This document shows positions 1 through 8,839 of a stretch of 64,000 nucleotides of DNA, piece by piece. The stretch is from an uncultured Eubacteriales bacterium (GTDB taxonomy: Bacteria > Bacillota > Clostridia > Lachnospirales > Lachnospiraceae), in assembly GCA_949284175.1 (NCBI GenBank), contig CASDVE010000002.1:62001-126000 (forward strand), written 5' to 3'. Each line of letters starts with the position of its first letter. Positions within the stretch are counted from its first letter, which is position 1. Position numbers and translations under genes: made by a program. Under the pieces are notes generated by a model. The model saw nothing but the letters and a program-made list of their open reading frames with translations. It was not told where the DNA came from and did no database searches.

Positions 1-15
1 TAAAGGAGGAAAACT

Positions 16-381
16 TTGGAGATTAAGAAGATTGATTATGATTTTTCCGTATGCAAAGTGAGAGATTTTTCAAAGGTGGATTTAGAGAATGAGTATTGTT
101 TTATTGGGAAAACTGATGAAGAAAATTCATTAGTTTGTATCACGCAAAATACTCCCGATAATGTAACAGAACGGGAAGATGGTTGGAAAGCGTTTAGAAT
201 ACAGGGAGTGTTAGACTTTTCACTTATAGGAATTCTTTCTAAAATATCAACTTTATTAGCTGAAAATAATATTGGAATCTTTGCCATATCAACATACAAT
301 ACGGATTATATTTTGACAAAAAAAGATAACTATGATAAAGCATTAGAGGTTCTTGCTAGCTCTGGGTATGAGGTGAAATGA
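16..381 (+). CDS. ACT-domain small regulatory protein (COG3603-like)
   Basis: A 121-residue protein that starts at TTG, with AGGAGGA five bases upstream. The middle and C-terminal part (about residues 58-121) has the beta-alpha-beta pattern of an ACT domain, with the segment GVLDFSLIGILSKIS followed by LLAENNIGIFAISTYNTDYIL. Family knowledge: small two-ACT proteins of the COG3603 group are amino-acid-binding regulatory modules, but their partners are mostly unknown. It stands alone, followed by about 210 non-coding bases before the sugar-binding lipoprotein gene, so no operon partner is visible on its right; its left side is outside the window. The ligand cannot be told from sequence. Confidence 0.7.
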   Translation: MEIKKIDYDFSVCKVRDFSKVDLENEYCFIGKTDEENSLVCITQNTPDNVTEREDGWKAFRIQGVLDFSLIGILSKISTLLAENNIGIFAISTYNTDYILTKKDNYDKALEVLASSGYEVK

Positions 382-593
382 TTTTATAATAGGACTCTCG
401 TTTTTCTATTTTGTAATTATTTATATATAAAAAGTCGTAAAATGGATATTTATTGTTATATATGTACAATGGAATCTTAAAAATTTCAATGAAAACCTAA
501 AAATATTCTATGTTATATTTTGGAAATTTCTTATATACTGTCAATATCAATAAATAACACGATACATATATGAAATAGAAGGGAGAAAGTAGT

Positions 594-1883
594 ATGAGAA
601 AAAAAGTGGTAGCATTGACGATGTCAGTATTGTTAAGTCTTTCAATGGTTGCATGTGGTTCAGGGGGAACAACAAGTGATAGCCAAGATACCTCTGCACC
701 AGCTGCGGATTCAGGAGCATCCGTAGCAAATAAGGATAAACCTTTAGTGTGGTTCAATCGTCAGCCATCGAATAGTTCTACGGGAGAACTGGATATGACA
801 GCCTTAAGTTTCAACAAAGATACCTATTATGTAGGCTTTGATGCAAATCAGGGGGCTGAACTTCAAGGAACGATGGTTCGAGATTATATTGAAAAGAATA
901 TTGATACAATTGACCGTAATGGAGATGGTATCATCGGTTATGTGTTAGCAATCGGTGATATTGGACATAACGATTCCATCGCACGTACAAGAGGTGTTCG
1001 TAAAGCCCTTGGTACAGGTGTTGAAAAAGATGGAAATATCAACAGCGATCCAATTGGTACCAATACAGATGCTTCTTCTAAAATTGTACAGGACGGTTCT
1101 ATTGAAGTAGGTGGAAAGACATACGTTGTTCGTGAACTGGCCTCTCAGGAAATGAAGAACTCAGCAGGGGCTACATGGGATGCAGCCACAGCAGGTAATG
1201 CCATCGGTACGTGGTCTTCTTCTTTTGGTAAAGATATTGATGTTGTTGTTTCTAATAACGATGGAATGGGTATGTCCATGTTTAACGCATGGTCAAGAGA
1301 TAACAAAGTTCCTACGTTTGGTTATGATGCAAACAACGATGCGGTAGCTGCTATTGCAGAAGGATATGGCGGAACCATTAGCCAGCACGCAGATGTTCAG
1401 GCATATTTAACACTTCGTGTTCTTCGTAACGCTTTAGATGGAGTTGATGTAGATACAGGTATTGGTACCGCAGATGAAGCAGGTAATGTTCTATCTAGTG
1501 ATGTTTATGTATACAAAGAAGATGAACGTTCTTACTATGCTTTAAACGTTGCAGTTACTGCTGATAACTATAAAGATTTTACAGATTCTACAAAGGTTTA
1601 TGAACCAGTATCCAAACAACTTGATGCAAGTTCACACCCTACAAAGAAAGTATGGTTGAATATTTATAATGCTTCTGATAACTTCTTAAGTTCCACTTAT
1701 CAACCACTTCTTCAAAACTATGATGATCTTTTGAATCTTGAGGTTGATTATATCGGTGGTGATGGACAGACAGAGTCCAATATTACAAACCGTCTTGGAA
1801 ATCCAAGTCAATACGATGCTTTCGCTATTAATATGGTAAAAACAGATAACGCAGCTTCTTATACAGCTTTATTGAATCAATAA
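594..1883 (+). CDS. mglB: Galactose/methyl-galactoside-type solute-binding lipoprotein
   Basis: Extracellular sugar-binding subunit of the ABC importer encoded just downstream. The N-terminus is a lipoprotein signal peptide with lipobox VAC (cysteine at about residue 21), followed by a Ser/Thr/Asp-rich linker. The periplasmic-binding-protein type 1 fold spans about residues 45-330. It has a calcium-loop-like segment DRNGDGIIG typical of galactose-binding proteins, the substrate-facing pair VSNNDGMGMS and the hinge GYDANNDAVAA. At 429 residues it is about 90 longer than usual: the extra C-terminus (about 340-429) resembles the first lobe of another binding domain. RBS is GGGAG before the ATG. 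mglA follows after 86 bases. Sugar identity (galactose, glucose or a glycoside) is inferred. Confidence 0.85.
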   Translation: MRKKVVALTMSVLLSLSMVACGSGGTTSDSQDTSAPAADSGASVANKDKPLVWFNRQPSNSSTGELDMTALSFNKDTYYVGFDANQGAELQGTMVRDYIEKNIDTIDRNGDGIIGYVLAIGDIGHNDSIARTRGVRKALGTGVEKDGNINSDPIGTNTDASSKIVQDGSIEVGGKTYVVRELASQEMKNSAGATWDAATAGNAIGTWSSSFGKDIDVVVSNNDGMGMSMFNAWSRDNKVPTFGYDANNDAVAAIAEGYGGTISQHADVQAYLTLRVLRNALDGVDVDTGIGTADEAGNVLSSDVYVYKEDERSYYALNVAVTADNYKDFTDSTKVYEPVSKQLDASSHPTKKVWLNIYNASDNFLSSTYQPLLQNYDDLLNLEVDYIGGDGQTESNITNRLGNPSQYDAFAINMVKTDNAASYTALLNQ

Positions 1884-1969
1884 TCTATATGGAAAACTAT
1901 TAGGAAGAAGAAGTTCTTCCTAATAGTTTCTCTAAAAGAGATGATAGCAGTGGTGAGAGGTGGGTAGTC

Positions 1970-3478
1970 ATGGTAGATAAGAAAGATGATATTGTCTTAT
2001 CAATACGCGGTATGAGTAAATCCTTTGGTCGTAATCGGGTTCTTGATCATATCAACTTAGATGTGAAGCGGGGAACGGTTATGGGGCTAATGGGTGAAAA
2101 CGGTGCTGGTAAGTCAACAATGATGAAATGTCTTTTTGGTACGTATCAAAAAGATGAGGGAAATATTTTCCTTGAAGGTAAGGAAGTGAGTTTTTCTGGA
2201 CCAAAAGATGCTCTTGAAAATGGAATTGCGATGGTTCATCAAGAGCTAAATCAGTGTTTAGAAAGAAATGTAGTAGACAATTTATTTCTCGGACGTTATC
2301 CAACCAATTCCATAGGGATCGTTGATGAAGGCAGAATGAAAAAGGAAGCCTCAGAACTTTTTAGAAAATTAGGGATGATCGTTGATCTCACACAACCGAT
2401 GAGAAATATGTCAGTATCACAGCGACAGATGTGTGAAATTGCTAAGGCGATTTCTTATAATTCTAAGGTAATTGTACTTGATGAACCGACTTCTTCTTTG
2501 ACAGTACAAGAAGTAGATAAGCTCTTTGAGATGATGAGAATGTTAAAAGAGCAAGGAATCTCCTTAATTTATATTTCCCATAAAATGGACGAAATTTTTG
2601 AGATATGTGATGAAATATCCGTACTTCGTGATGGTAATCTCGTCATGACAAAAAGCTCGAAAGATACGAATATGAATGAATTGATTGCGGCTATGGTTGG
2701 TCGCTCTCTTGAAAATCGTTTTCCACCTGTTGATAATACACCAAAAGATGTTATTTTGTCTGTTCAGCATTTATCCACAAAGTTTGAACCGCATTTGCAA
2801 GACGTTTCTTTTGATGTAAAGGAAGGAGAAATTTTTGGATTATATGGTTTGGTAGGGGCTGGACGTACCGAGCTTTTGGAAACGATTTTTGGTGTTCGTA
2901 CAAGAGCAGCAGGTCGTGTTTATTTTAATCATCATCTTATGAATTTTGGCAGTGCCAAAGAAGCGATGGAACATGGATTTGCTATGATCACGGAAGAACG
3001 AAAGGCAAATGGGCTTTTTCTAAAAGGCGATCTTACGTTTAATACTACCATTGCCAATTTGAATAAGTATAAGTCTGGGATGGCACTTTCTGATTCTAAG
3101 ATGGTAAAAGCCACAAACGATGAAATAAAAATTATGCACACAAAATGTATGGGGCCAGATGATATGATTTCAAGTCTTTCTGGTGGTAATCAACAAAAAG
3201 TTATTTTTGGAAAATGGTTGGAGCGAGAGCCACAAGTGTTTATGATGGATGAGCCTACAAGAGGAATTGATGTGGGAGCAAAGTATGAAATCTATGAGTT
3301 GATCATCAATATGGCAAAACAGGGAAAGACAATTATTGTTGTTTCATCTGAAATGCCAGAAATTTTGGGGATTACAAATCGTATTGGTGTTATGTCAAAT
3401 GGACGCCTTTCTGGAATTGTTAATACAAAGGAAACCAATCAGGAAGAGCTTTTAAGGCTGAGTGCCAAATACCTATAA
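1970..3478 (+). CDS. mglA: Galactose/methyl-galactoside-type import ATPase (tandem ABC)
   Basis: Cytoplasmic energy-coupling subunit with two ABC domains in one chain, as in MglA/RbsA/XylG. Domain 1 (about residues 8-245) has Walker A GENGAGKST and Walker B VIVLDEPTS, preceded by the signature-like MSVSQRQ. Domain 2 (about 255-500) has the degenerate Walker A LVGAGRTE typical of this family, signature LSGGNQQK and Walker B MMDEPTRGIDVG. Length (502) is normal for the family. It ends at a TAA immediately followed by the AGGAGGAGG ribosome binding site of the permease gene, so the two are translationally close and certainly co-transcribed. Confidence 0.92.
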   Translation: MVDKKDDIVLSIRGMSKSFGRNRVLDHINLDVKRGTVMGLMGENGAGKSTMMKCLFGTYQKDEGNIFLEGKEVSFSGPKDALENGIAMVHQELNQCLERNVVDNLFLGRYPTNSIGIVDEGRMKKEASELFRKLGMIVDLTQPMRNMSVSQRQMCEIAKAISYNSKVIVLDEPTSSLTVQEVDKLFEMMRMLKEQGISLIYISHKMDEIFEICDEISVLRDGNLVMTKSSKDTNMNELIAAMVGRSLENRFPPVDNTPKDVILSVQHLSTKFEPHLQDVSFDVKEGEIFGLYGLVGAGRTELLETIFGVRTRAAGRVYFNHHLMNFGSAKEAMEHGFAMITEERKANGLFLKGDLTFNTTIANLNKYKSGMALSDSKMVKATNDEIKIMHTKCMGPDDMISSLSGGNQQKVIFGKWLEREPQVFMMDEPTRGIDVGAKYEIYELIINMAKQGKTIIVVSSEMPEILGITNRIGVMSNGRLSGIVNTKETNQEELLRLSAKYL

Positions 3479-3497
3479 GGAGGAGGAGATGGATGAT

Positions 3498-5153
3498 ATG
3501 GCGAATGGAAATAGTAAAATTCTAACAGCTGAACAAGAAATGCAGTTACGCCAGCCAATTGACGATTATGTTGGCGATATTCAAAAAAAGATTAACCGTC
3601 TTAGAACGGATGGTACAGATAAAGTTCTCTCTCTTCAACACCATATAGATGGATTAAAGAGAGATCGTACTCTCACAAAAGGAGAAAAAGAAAATAGGAT
3701 TGCACAAGCAAAAGTAGAACTGGAAAAAGCAAAAGAAGTTGAAACAAAAAACAAAGATGAGGTTGCAAAATTAATTTCTGATGCAGAATCCTACATAAAA
3801 GCTCATTTTAATAAAGAGTATTATCAACGGGTAAAAGAAAGTTGTGAGCAGGAAAAAATCGCTGTAAAGGAAAAATATAATAAAAAAGTGGAAGATTTGA
3901 AAAAGGAACATGAAGACATTATTTCAAATCTTTCCGATAGTCAAGAAATAAAAGATGAAAAATATGTATATAAGAATCGACTGTTTGATGCGAAAATGGA
4001 ACTGGAAAAAGAGTTTCAACAGATAAAAGACAGAAGACATACCGCTTATATGTATCAATATCATTTGATTGATATGCTTCGTATGTCAAAGTTTACTTTT
4101 ATGGAGTCAAGAGCACAGAAATGGGAAAATTATAAATATACATTTAATCGGAGAACGTTCCTGTTACAAAATGGTTTGTATATAGCAATTGTTTTAATAT
4201 TTGCTATGCTTTGTATTATTACACCTGTAATAAAAGGTACGCCATTGCTTACTTATAATAACGTATTGAATATTCTTCAACAGGCTTCTCCAAGAATGTT
4301 CCTTGCCCTTGGAGTTGCTGGGTTGATTCTCCTTACTGGTACCGACCTTTCTATTGGACGTATGGTTGGTATGGGTATGACAACAGCCACAATCATCATG
4401 CACCAAGGTGTGAATACAGGTGCTGTTTTTGGTCATATCTTTGACTTTACAAAAATACCAGTCGGTGGAAGAGTCGTTTTAGCTCTCGTTATATGTGTTA
4501 TATTGTGTACATTCTTTACGACAATTGCAGGTTTCTTTACCGCCAAATTTAAGATGCACCCATTTATTTCCACAATGGCAAATATGTTAGTAATCTTTGG
4601 TCTTGTTACTTATGCAACAAAGGGAGTATCCTTTGGTGCCATTGAATCCACTATTCCGAATATGATTATTCCTAAAATCAATGGATTCCCTACGATTATT
4701 TTATGGGCAGTAGCAGCAATTGCCATCGTATGGTTTATTTGGAATAAAACAACCTTTGGTAAAAACTTATATGCCGTTGGTGGTAATCCAGAGGCAGCAG
4801 CAGTTTCTGGTATTTCCGTTTTTGCTGTAACAGTAGGGGCCTTTGTTATGGCAGGTATTCTTTATGGATTCGGTTCTTGGCTTGAATGTGCAAGAATGTT
4901 TGGTTCTGGATCAGCCGCTTATGGTCAAGGATGGGAAATGGACGCTATTGCAGCTTGTGTAGTTGGTGGAGTATCCTTTACCGGTGGTATTGGTAAAATT
5001 TCAGGTGTCGTAGTCGGTGTCTTTATTTTTACTGCACTTACGTATTCACTTACAATTCTTGGTATTGATGCGAACTTACAGTTTGTATTCTCAGGAATTA
5101 TTATCCTTGTCGCAGTTACATTAGACTGTCTAAAGTATGTTCAGAAAAAATAA
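3498..5153 (+). CDS. mglC: Galactose-type ABC permease with N-terminal coiled-coil extension
   Basis: Membrane channel of the importer. The ATG at 3498 is chosen because AAGGAGGAGG lies about ten bases upstream; an in-frame ATG nine bases earlier is too close to that site. The C-terminal 340 residues are a BPD_transp_2 permease (MglC/RbsC type) with 8-10 hydrophobic helices and the family motifs GLILLTGTDLSIGR and AVGGNPEAAAVSGI. Unlike the roughly 330-residue standard form, it carries about 220 residues before the first membrane helix. They are strongly charged, Lys/Glu-rich and coiled-coil-like, for example EKENRIAQAKVELEKAKE. The extension is predicted to be cytoplasmic, possibly touching MglA or a regulator. 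The gene ends the operon at a terminator. Confidence 0.88.
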   Translation: MANGNSKILTAEQEMQLRQPIDDYVGDIQKKINRLRTDGTDKVLSLQHHIDGLKRDRTLTKGEKENRIAQAKVELEKAKEVETKNKDEVAKLISDAESYIKAHFNKEYYQRVKESCEQEKIAVKEKYNKKVEDLKKEHEDIISNLSDSQEIKDEKYVYKNRLFDAKMELEKEFQQIKDRRHTAYMYQYHLIDMLRMSKFTFMESRAQKWENYKYTFNRRTFLLQNGLYIAIVLIFAMLCIITPVIKGTPLLTYNNVLNILQQASPRMFLALGVAGLILLTGTDLSIGRMVGMGMTTATIIMHQGVNTGAVFGHIFDFTKIPVGGRVVLALVICVILCTFFTTIAGFFTAKFKMHPFISTMANMLVIFGLVTYATKGVSFGAIESTIPNMIIPKINGFPTIILWAVAAIAIVWFIWNKTTFGKNLYAVGGNPEAAAVSGISVFAVTVGAFVMAGILYGFGSWLECARMFGSGSAAYGQGWEMDAIAACVVGGVSFTGGIGKISGVVVGVFIFTALTYSLTILGIDANLQFVFSGIIILVAVTLDCLKYVQKK

Positions 5154-5158
5154 AATCT

Positions 5159-5187
5159 AAAGAGTCAGAGTGCATCTGGCTCTTTTA
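5159..5187 (+). terminator. Rho-independent terminator after mglC
   Basis: Stem AAAGAGTCAGA / TCTGGCTCTTT (one G-T wobble) with a short loop, followed by TTTTAATTT, six bases after the mglC stop codon. Confidence 0.8.
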
Positions 5188-5200
5188 ATTTACGCGGAAG

Positions 5201-5320
5201 CAACGAGTCATGCAAGAGCATTTATGCTCTTATATGACAACTGCTCGCGAACGTGAGAAACTCGCATAGCGTGTTTCTCATCGTTTTGTGTGGAAGTTAT
5301 AAGACAACGAGCTTGGGAGA
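5201..5320. repeat. Palindromic REP-like element with flanking direct repeats
   Basis: Two adjacent strong hairpins lie here. The first (5207-5238) pairs GTCAT with ATGAC and AAGAGCA with TGCTCTT. The second (5254-5280) pairs TGAGAAAC with GTTTCTCA around CGC-ATA-GCG. The block is bounded by imperfect direct repeats, each CAACGAG, then 8-9 bases, then AGAGCATTTA, at about 5201 and 5305. This looks like a dispersed REP or MITE-like element between a terminator and a promoter. I cannot confirm that other copies exist from this window. Confidence 0.5.
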
Positions 5321-5323
5321 GCA

Positions 5324-5351
5324 TTTACATTTTTTGTATATTTGTTATAAT
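5324..5351 (+). promoter_or_regulatory. Sigma-A-type promoter of the sugar two-component operon
   Basis: TTTACA and TATAAT separated by 16 bases, 32 bases upstream of the response-regulator ATG. It lies just after the palindromic element. Confidence 0.6.
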
Positions 5352-5382
5352 ACTGTAATAAAGCATAAAGACGGGGGCAAAT

Positions 5383-6993
5383 ATGAACAAATATACAGTG
5401 ATTTTGGTGGATGATGAGGAAGAAGTCATACAAGTTATTATGAAAAAAATTGATTGGGAAGGTTTGGGGTTTTTCGTTATCGGATATGCCAACAATGGAG
5501 TGAAGGCTCTTGAAATGGTTGAAGAATACCAGCCCGATGTTGTTATGACCGATATTAAAATGCCATATATGGACGGTATGGAATTGGCGAATCGCATTAA
5601 GGCGAAGTTTCCTGCCACAAAACTTTTACTGTTTACAGGATTTGATGAATTTGAGTATGCCAAAGAGGCAGTGCATTTAGAAGTGGAAGAATATATTTTA
5701 AAACCTGTAAATTCCATAGAGCTTACCGATGTATTTACTCAATTAAAAATAAAACTGGATCAAGAGATCAGTGAAAAACGAAGCGTAGAGGTATTGCAAC
5801 AATATTATATGGAGGCTTTGCCTATCCTACAAGCTAATTTTTATTCTACCCTGTTGGAAGGGAAAATCCAAGAAAGTGAACTGAAAAAGTATCTATTTGA
5901 TTATCAGATCTCTCTTTTAGGACCATTTTTTTGTTGTCTTGTTGTACATACATCCCTTAGTCAAGCTCCAGAAAATATGAATCCCCTGCTTTTATCCACA
6001 TCGGTTCAAAAGCAGATCGAAGAATATTTAGGAGAAAGATGGCAGGTAAAATGGTTTTCTTATTTAGGTAATACCATATTGATTACACAACTAAAAAGTG
6101 AAAATGAAGTTTCGGAACTGACGGATGAATGCGATAGATTTTGCCGATACATTCATCGTATTATTGGGGCTGTTGTTACGGTTGGAATTGGACAAGTTTG
6201 TAAAAATATTCTTGCATTGGCACAATCGTATCGTGGTGCAAGAGAAGCAGTTTCTTATCGAGCAATTTACGGTGCTTCAAGAGCCATTAATATTAAGGAA
6301 ATTGCACCTCAAGAGATGAGTGGAACAAATGGAACCAATGATGCACAATTATTTAATCTATTTAAAAAAATTCGCATGGGTTCAGTAGAAGAGATAAAAG
6401 AAGCTGCTCATAAGTATGTGGAGCATATGTCCCTTACTGCAAAATCTCTGCAACAACATCATATTGCGATTATGGATTTAGTCAGTGAATTATATCGATT
6501 TTCCACCAACAATGATCTGGTAATAGAACAATTTTCAGAAGATATGCAAAATCTGTATAGCCGTCTTGTTGAACGGGATCCAAAGGTGTTATTAGAATGG
6601 CTCATTGATATTAGTCTTTCTTGTCATGAAAAGTTGATCATGGCACGCAGTCGATCGACGCAGTCTTTTGTGTTGAAGGCAAAGGAATATGTGAAAGATA
6701 ATTATTTTAAAGAAGAACTGTCCTTAGACAGCATTTGTGAGGTGCTAGGAGTATCTAGTTCATATTTTTCTACAATTTTTAAGAAGGAAACAGGGAGTTC
6801 TTTTATTGGGTATTTGACCGATTTTCGCATGGAGAGAGCTTCTCATATGTTAATTGAAACCAATGAAAAAAGCTATATGATTGCCAAACATGTAGGTTAT
6901 ACCGATCCCAATTATTTTAGTTATGTGTTTAAGCGAAAATTTGGTGTTTCCCCTTCAAAATATAGAACGGAGCATATGGAAAGTGAAAAATAA
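5383..6993 (+). CDS. YesN-type AraC-family response regulator
   Basis: Cytoplasmic DNA-binding regulator, 536 residues. The receiver domain is residues 1-120: acidic pair at DDEEE, phospho-acceptor Asp57 in MTDIKMP, conserved Lys at ILKPVNS. A central linker of about 300 residues, common in YesN proteins, leads to a C-terminal AraC HTH (about 430-530) with SLDSICEVLGVSSSYFSTIF and the second helix pair ending in FGVSPSKYR. The kinase gene starts inside its 3' end (11-base overlap), so the two are a translationally coupled pair. By position and the sugar-binding proteins in the same operon, it most likely controls the adjacent importer; that is inference. Confidence 0.88.
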   Translation: MNKYTVILVDDEEEVIQVIMKKIDWEGLGFFVIGYANNGVKALEMVEEYQPDVVMTDIKMPYMDGMELANRIKAKFPATKLLLFTGFDEFEYAKEAVHLEVEEYILKPVNSIELTDVFTQLKIKLDQEISEKRSVEVLQQYYMEALPILQANFYSTLLEGKIQESELKKYLFDYQISLLGPFFCCLVVHTSLSQAPENMNPLLLSTSVQKQIEEYLGERWQVKWFSYLGNTILITQLKSENEVSELTDECDRFCRYIHRIIGAVVTVGIGQVCKNILALAQSYRGAREAVSYRAIYGASRAINIKEIAPQEMSGTNGTNDAQLFNLFKKIRMGSVEEIKEAAHKYVEHMSLTAKSLQQHHIAIMDLVSELYRFSTNNDLVIEQFSEDMQNLYSRLVERDPKVLLEWLIDISLSCHEKLIMARSRSTQSFVLKAKEYVKDNYFKEELSLDSICEVLGVSSSYFSTIFKKETGSSFIGYLTDFRMERASHMLIETNEKSYMIAKHVGYTDPNYFSYVFKRKFGVSPSKYRTEHMESEK

Positions 6994-8839
6994 GTGTTTT
7001 GGATGGTTAAAAAAATTAAAACCAAAAGGAATGCAGTCTACCATTATGATTGCTTTTTCTATGATATCGATCTCCATTATGTTGTTACTAGGAAGTGTGA
7101 TGTACCTTCGATTTTCTGCTCTATCAAGGCAAGAAATTATACAAAGTACAAAAAAGCTCATGAAACAAACAGAGGAAGGGTTAGAAGATTATTTGGTCAG
7201 TATGCGACAAATATCAGATGCACTCTACTATAATGTGATAAAGGAGAATGATTTTTCCAGTCAAAATAATGACATTCAAAATGGAATGAATCTTTTATAT
7301 GAAGCCAATCGAGATAATCTACGAAGTATTGCCATTTACAATGATTATGGAAGTCTTATGGCAGCAGAGCCCATTGCTTCACAAAAAGAAGATCCAGATG
7401 TGACCAAACAGGAGTGGTATGTGCAAGCCATGAATAAGATGGAAAATTTGCATTTTTCCACCACGCATATTCAAAATCTATTTGATGATACAGCCTTTCG
7501 CTATTATTGGGTCATTTCTTTAAGCAGAGTGGTAGAGTTGACCAATGATGGGGTTTCTCAGTTGGGTGTTTTGCTTGTGGATATGGATTATTCCAAAATA
7601 TATCGCATGATGAAACAGATTAATACGTCAAACAATGGACAGTATTATTATTTGTGTGATAGCAATGGAGAAATTATTTATCATCCTCGGCAGATACAGA
7701 TCAGTGATGGAATCAGCAGTGAAAATAATAGAGGGATTGCAGAATATAAAGAAGGTATTTATGAGGAAACGTTTGAAGGAGAAGAAAGAAAGGTCGTTGT
7801 CAAGACGATTAGCTACACAGGATGGAAGTTAGTTGGGGTAATTCCTTATAGCACTTTTACTCATGGAATGATCAATCTAAAGTATTTTATTCTTATGCTT
7901 ATGCTTTTAATGGCAATGATGCTTGTAGCGATCAACCGCGTTGTTTCTGTTAGAATTTCTAGACCTATATTGAAACTGAATCATTCCGTCATGGAATATG
8001 AGGCAGGAGAAAAACCAGAAATTTATATTGGGGGTTCTTTAGAAATAAGACATCTTGGACATTCCATACAAAATTCATATGAAAAAATTGATACACTGAT
8101 GAAGGAAATTGTTTTAGAACAAAACGAAAGAAGAAAGAGTGAGCTGGATGCGTTACAAAGTCAGATCAATCCTCATTTTTTATATAATGCTTTAGATTCT
8201 ATTACATGGATGGTGGAAGGAGAGAGAAATGATGAGGCAGTCTTTATGATTTCCCAGCTAGCAAAGTTATTTCGAATCAGTCTTTCAAAAGGGCGTACTG
8301 TGATCACCATCAAAGAGGAGTTGCAACACGCACAAAGTTACATGAATATACAAAAGATTCGATATAAGAATGCGTTTTCTATTGTATTTGATATGGAGGA
8401 TTCTTTGTATACCTATTGCACTGTAAAATTGATTTTACAGCCCATTCTTGAAAATGCCATTAACTATGGGGTGAATCGAATGGATGATGGCGGTGAGATC
8501 AAGGTGATTGGCAGAAAAGAGGGAGAAACAATTATTCTTTCTGTGACGGATAATGGAATCGGAATGTCCAAAGAGGAAGTCGATCTCGTATTAACAGATA
8601 GCAATAACATTCATAAACATGGAACAGGTGTTGGTCTTGTAAATGTCAATAACCGCATTCAGATTCTATTTGGAAAGGAATATGGTCTTCATGTGGAAAG
8701 TGAACCAGATGAAGGAACGACGGTTTCGATCTGTATTCCAGCAATTCCTTATACAGAGGACAATAGAAAGATTCTTGAAAAGGGATATTTCGTTAGCAAA
8801 GAAGAAATGATCGACAAGAAAGTGCAAGGTAAAGAGTGA
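6983..8839 (+). CDS. YesM-type sensor histidine kinase
   Basis: Membrane sensor kinase paired with the AraC-type regulator. The GTG at 6983 is preferred: GGAG lies ten bases upstream and the start overlaps the regulator stop; the frame is open further upstream, but that stretch only shadows the regulator. Numbered from that start: transmembrane helix about 15-40, a Cache-like extracellular domain about 45-295, second helix about 300-322, HAMP, then the His-kinase motif INPHFLYNALDSI with His398, then an HATPase domain with N-box ILENAINYGV and G-box DNGIGMS. The GTG was chosen over an ATG 36 codons into the longer frame because that would cut into the first helix. Confidence 0.88.
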   Translation: MKNKCFGWLKKLKPKGMQSTIMIAFSMISISIMLLLGSVMYLRFSALSRQEIIQSTKKLMKQTEEGLEDYLVSMRQISDALYYNVIKENDFSSQNNDIQNGMNLLYEANRDNLRSIAIYNDYGSLMAAEPIASQKEDPDVTKQEWYVQAMNKMENLHFSTTHIQNLFDDTAFRYYWVISLSRVVELTNDGVSQLGVLLVDMDYSKIYRMMKQINTSNNGQYYYLCDSNGEIIYHPRQIQISDGISSENNRGIAEYKEGIYEETFEGEERKVVVKTISYTGWKLVGVIPYSTFTHGMINLKYFILMLMLLMAMMLVAINRVVSVRISRPILKLNHSVMEYEAGEKPEIYIGGSLEIRHLGHSIQNSYEKIDTLMKEIVLEQNERRKSELDALQSQINPHFLYNALDSITWMVEGERNDEAVFMISQLAKLFRISLSKGRTVITIKEELQHAQSYMNIQKIRYKNAFSIVFDMEDSLYTYCTVKLILQPILENAINYGVNRMDDGGEIKVIGRKEGETIILSVTDNGIGMSKEEVDLVLTDSNNIHKHGTGVGLVNVNNRIQILFGKEYGLHVESEPDEGTTVSICIPAIPYTEDNRKILEKGYFVSKEEMIDKKVQGKE

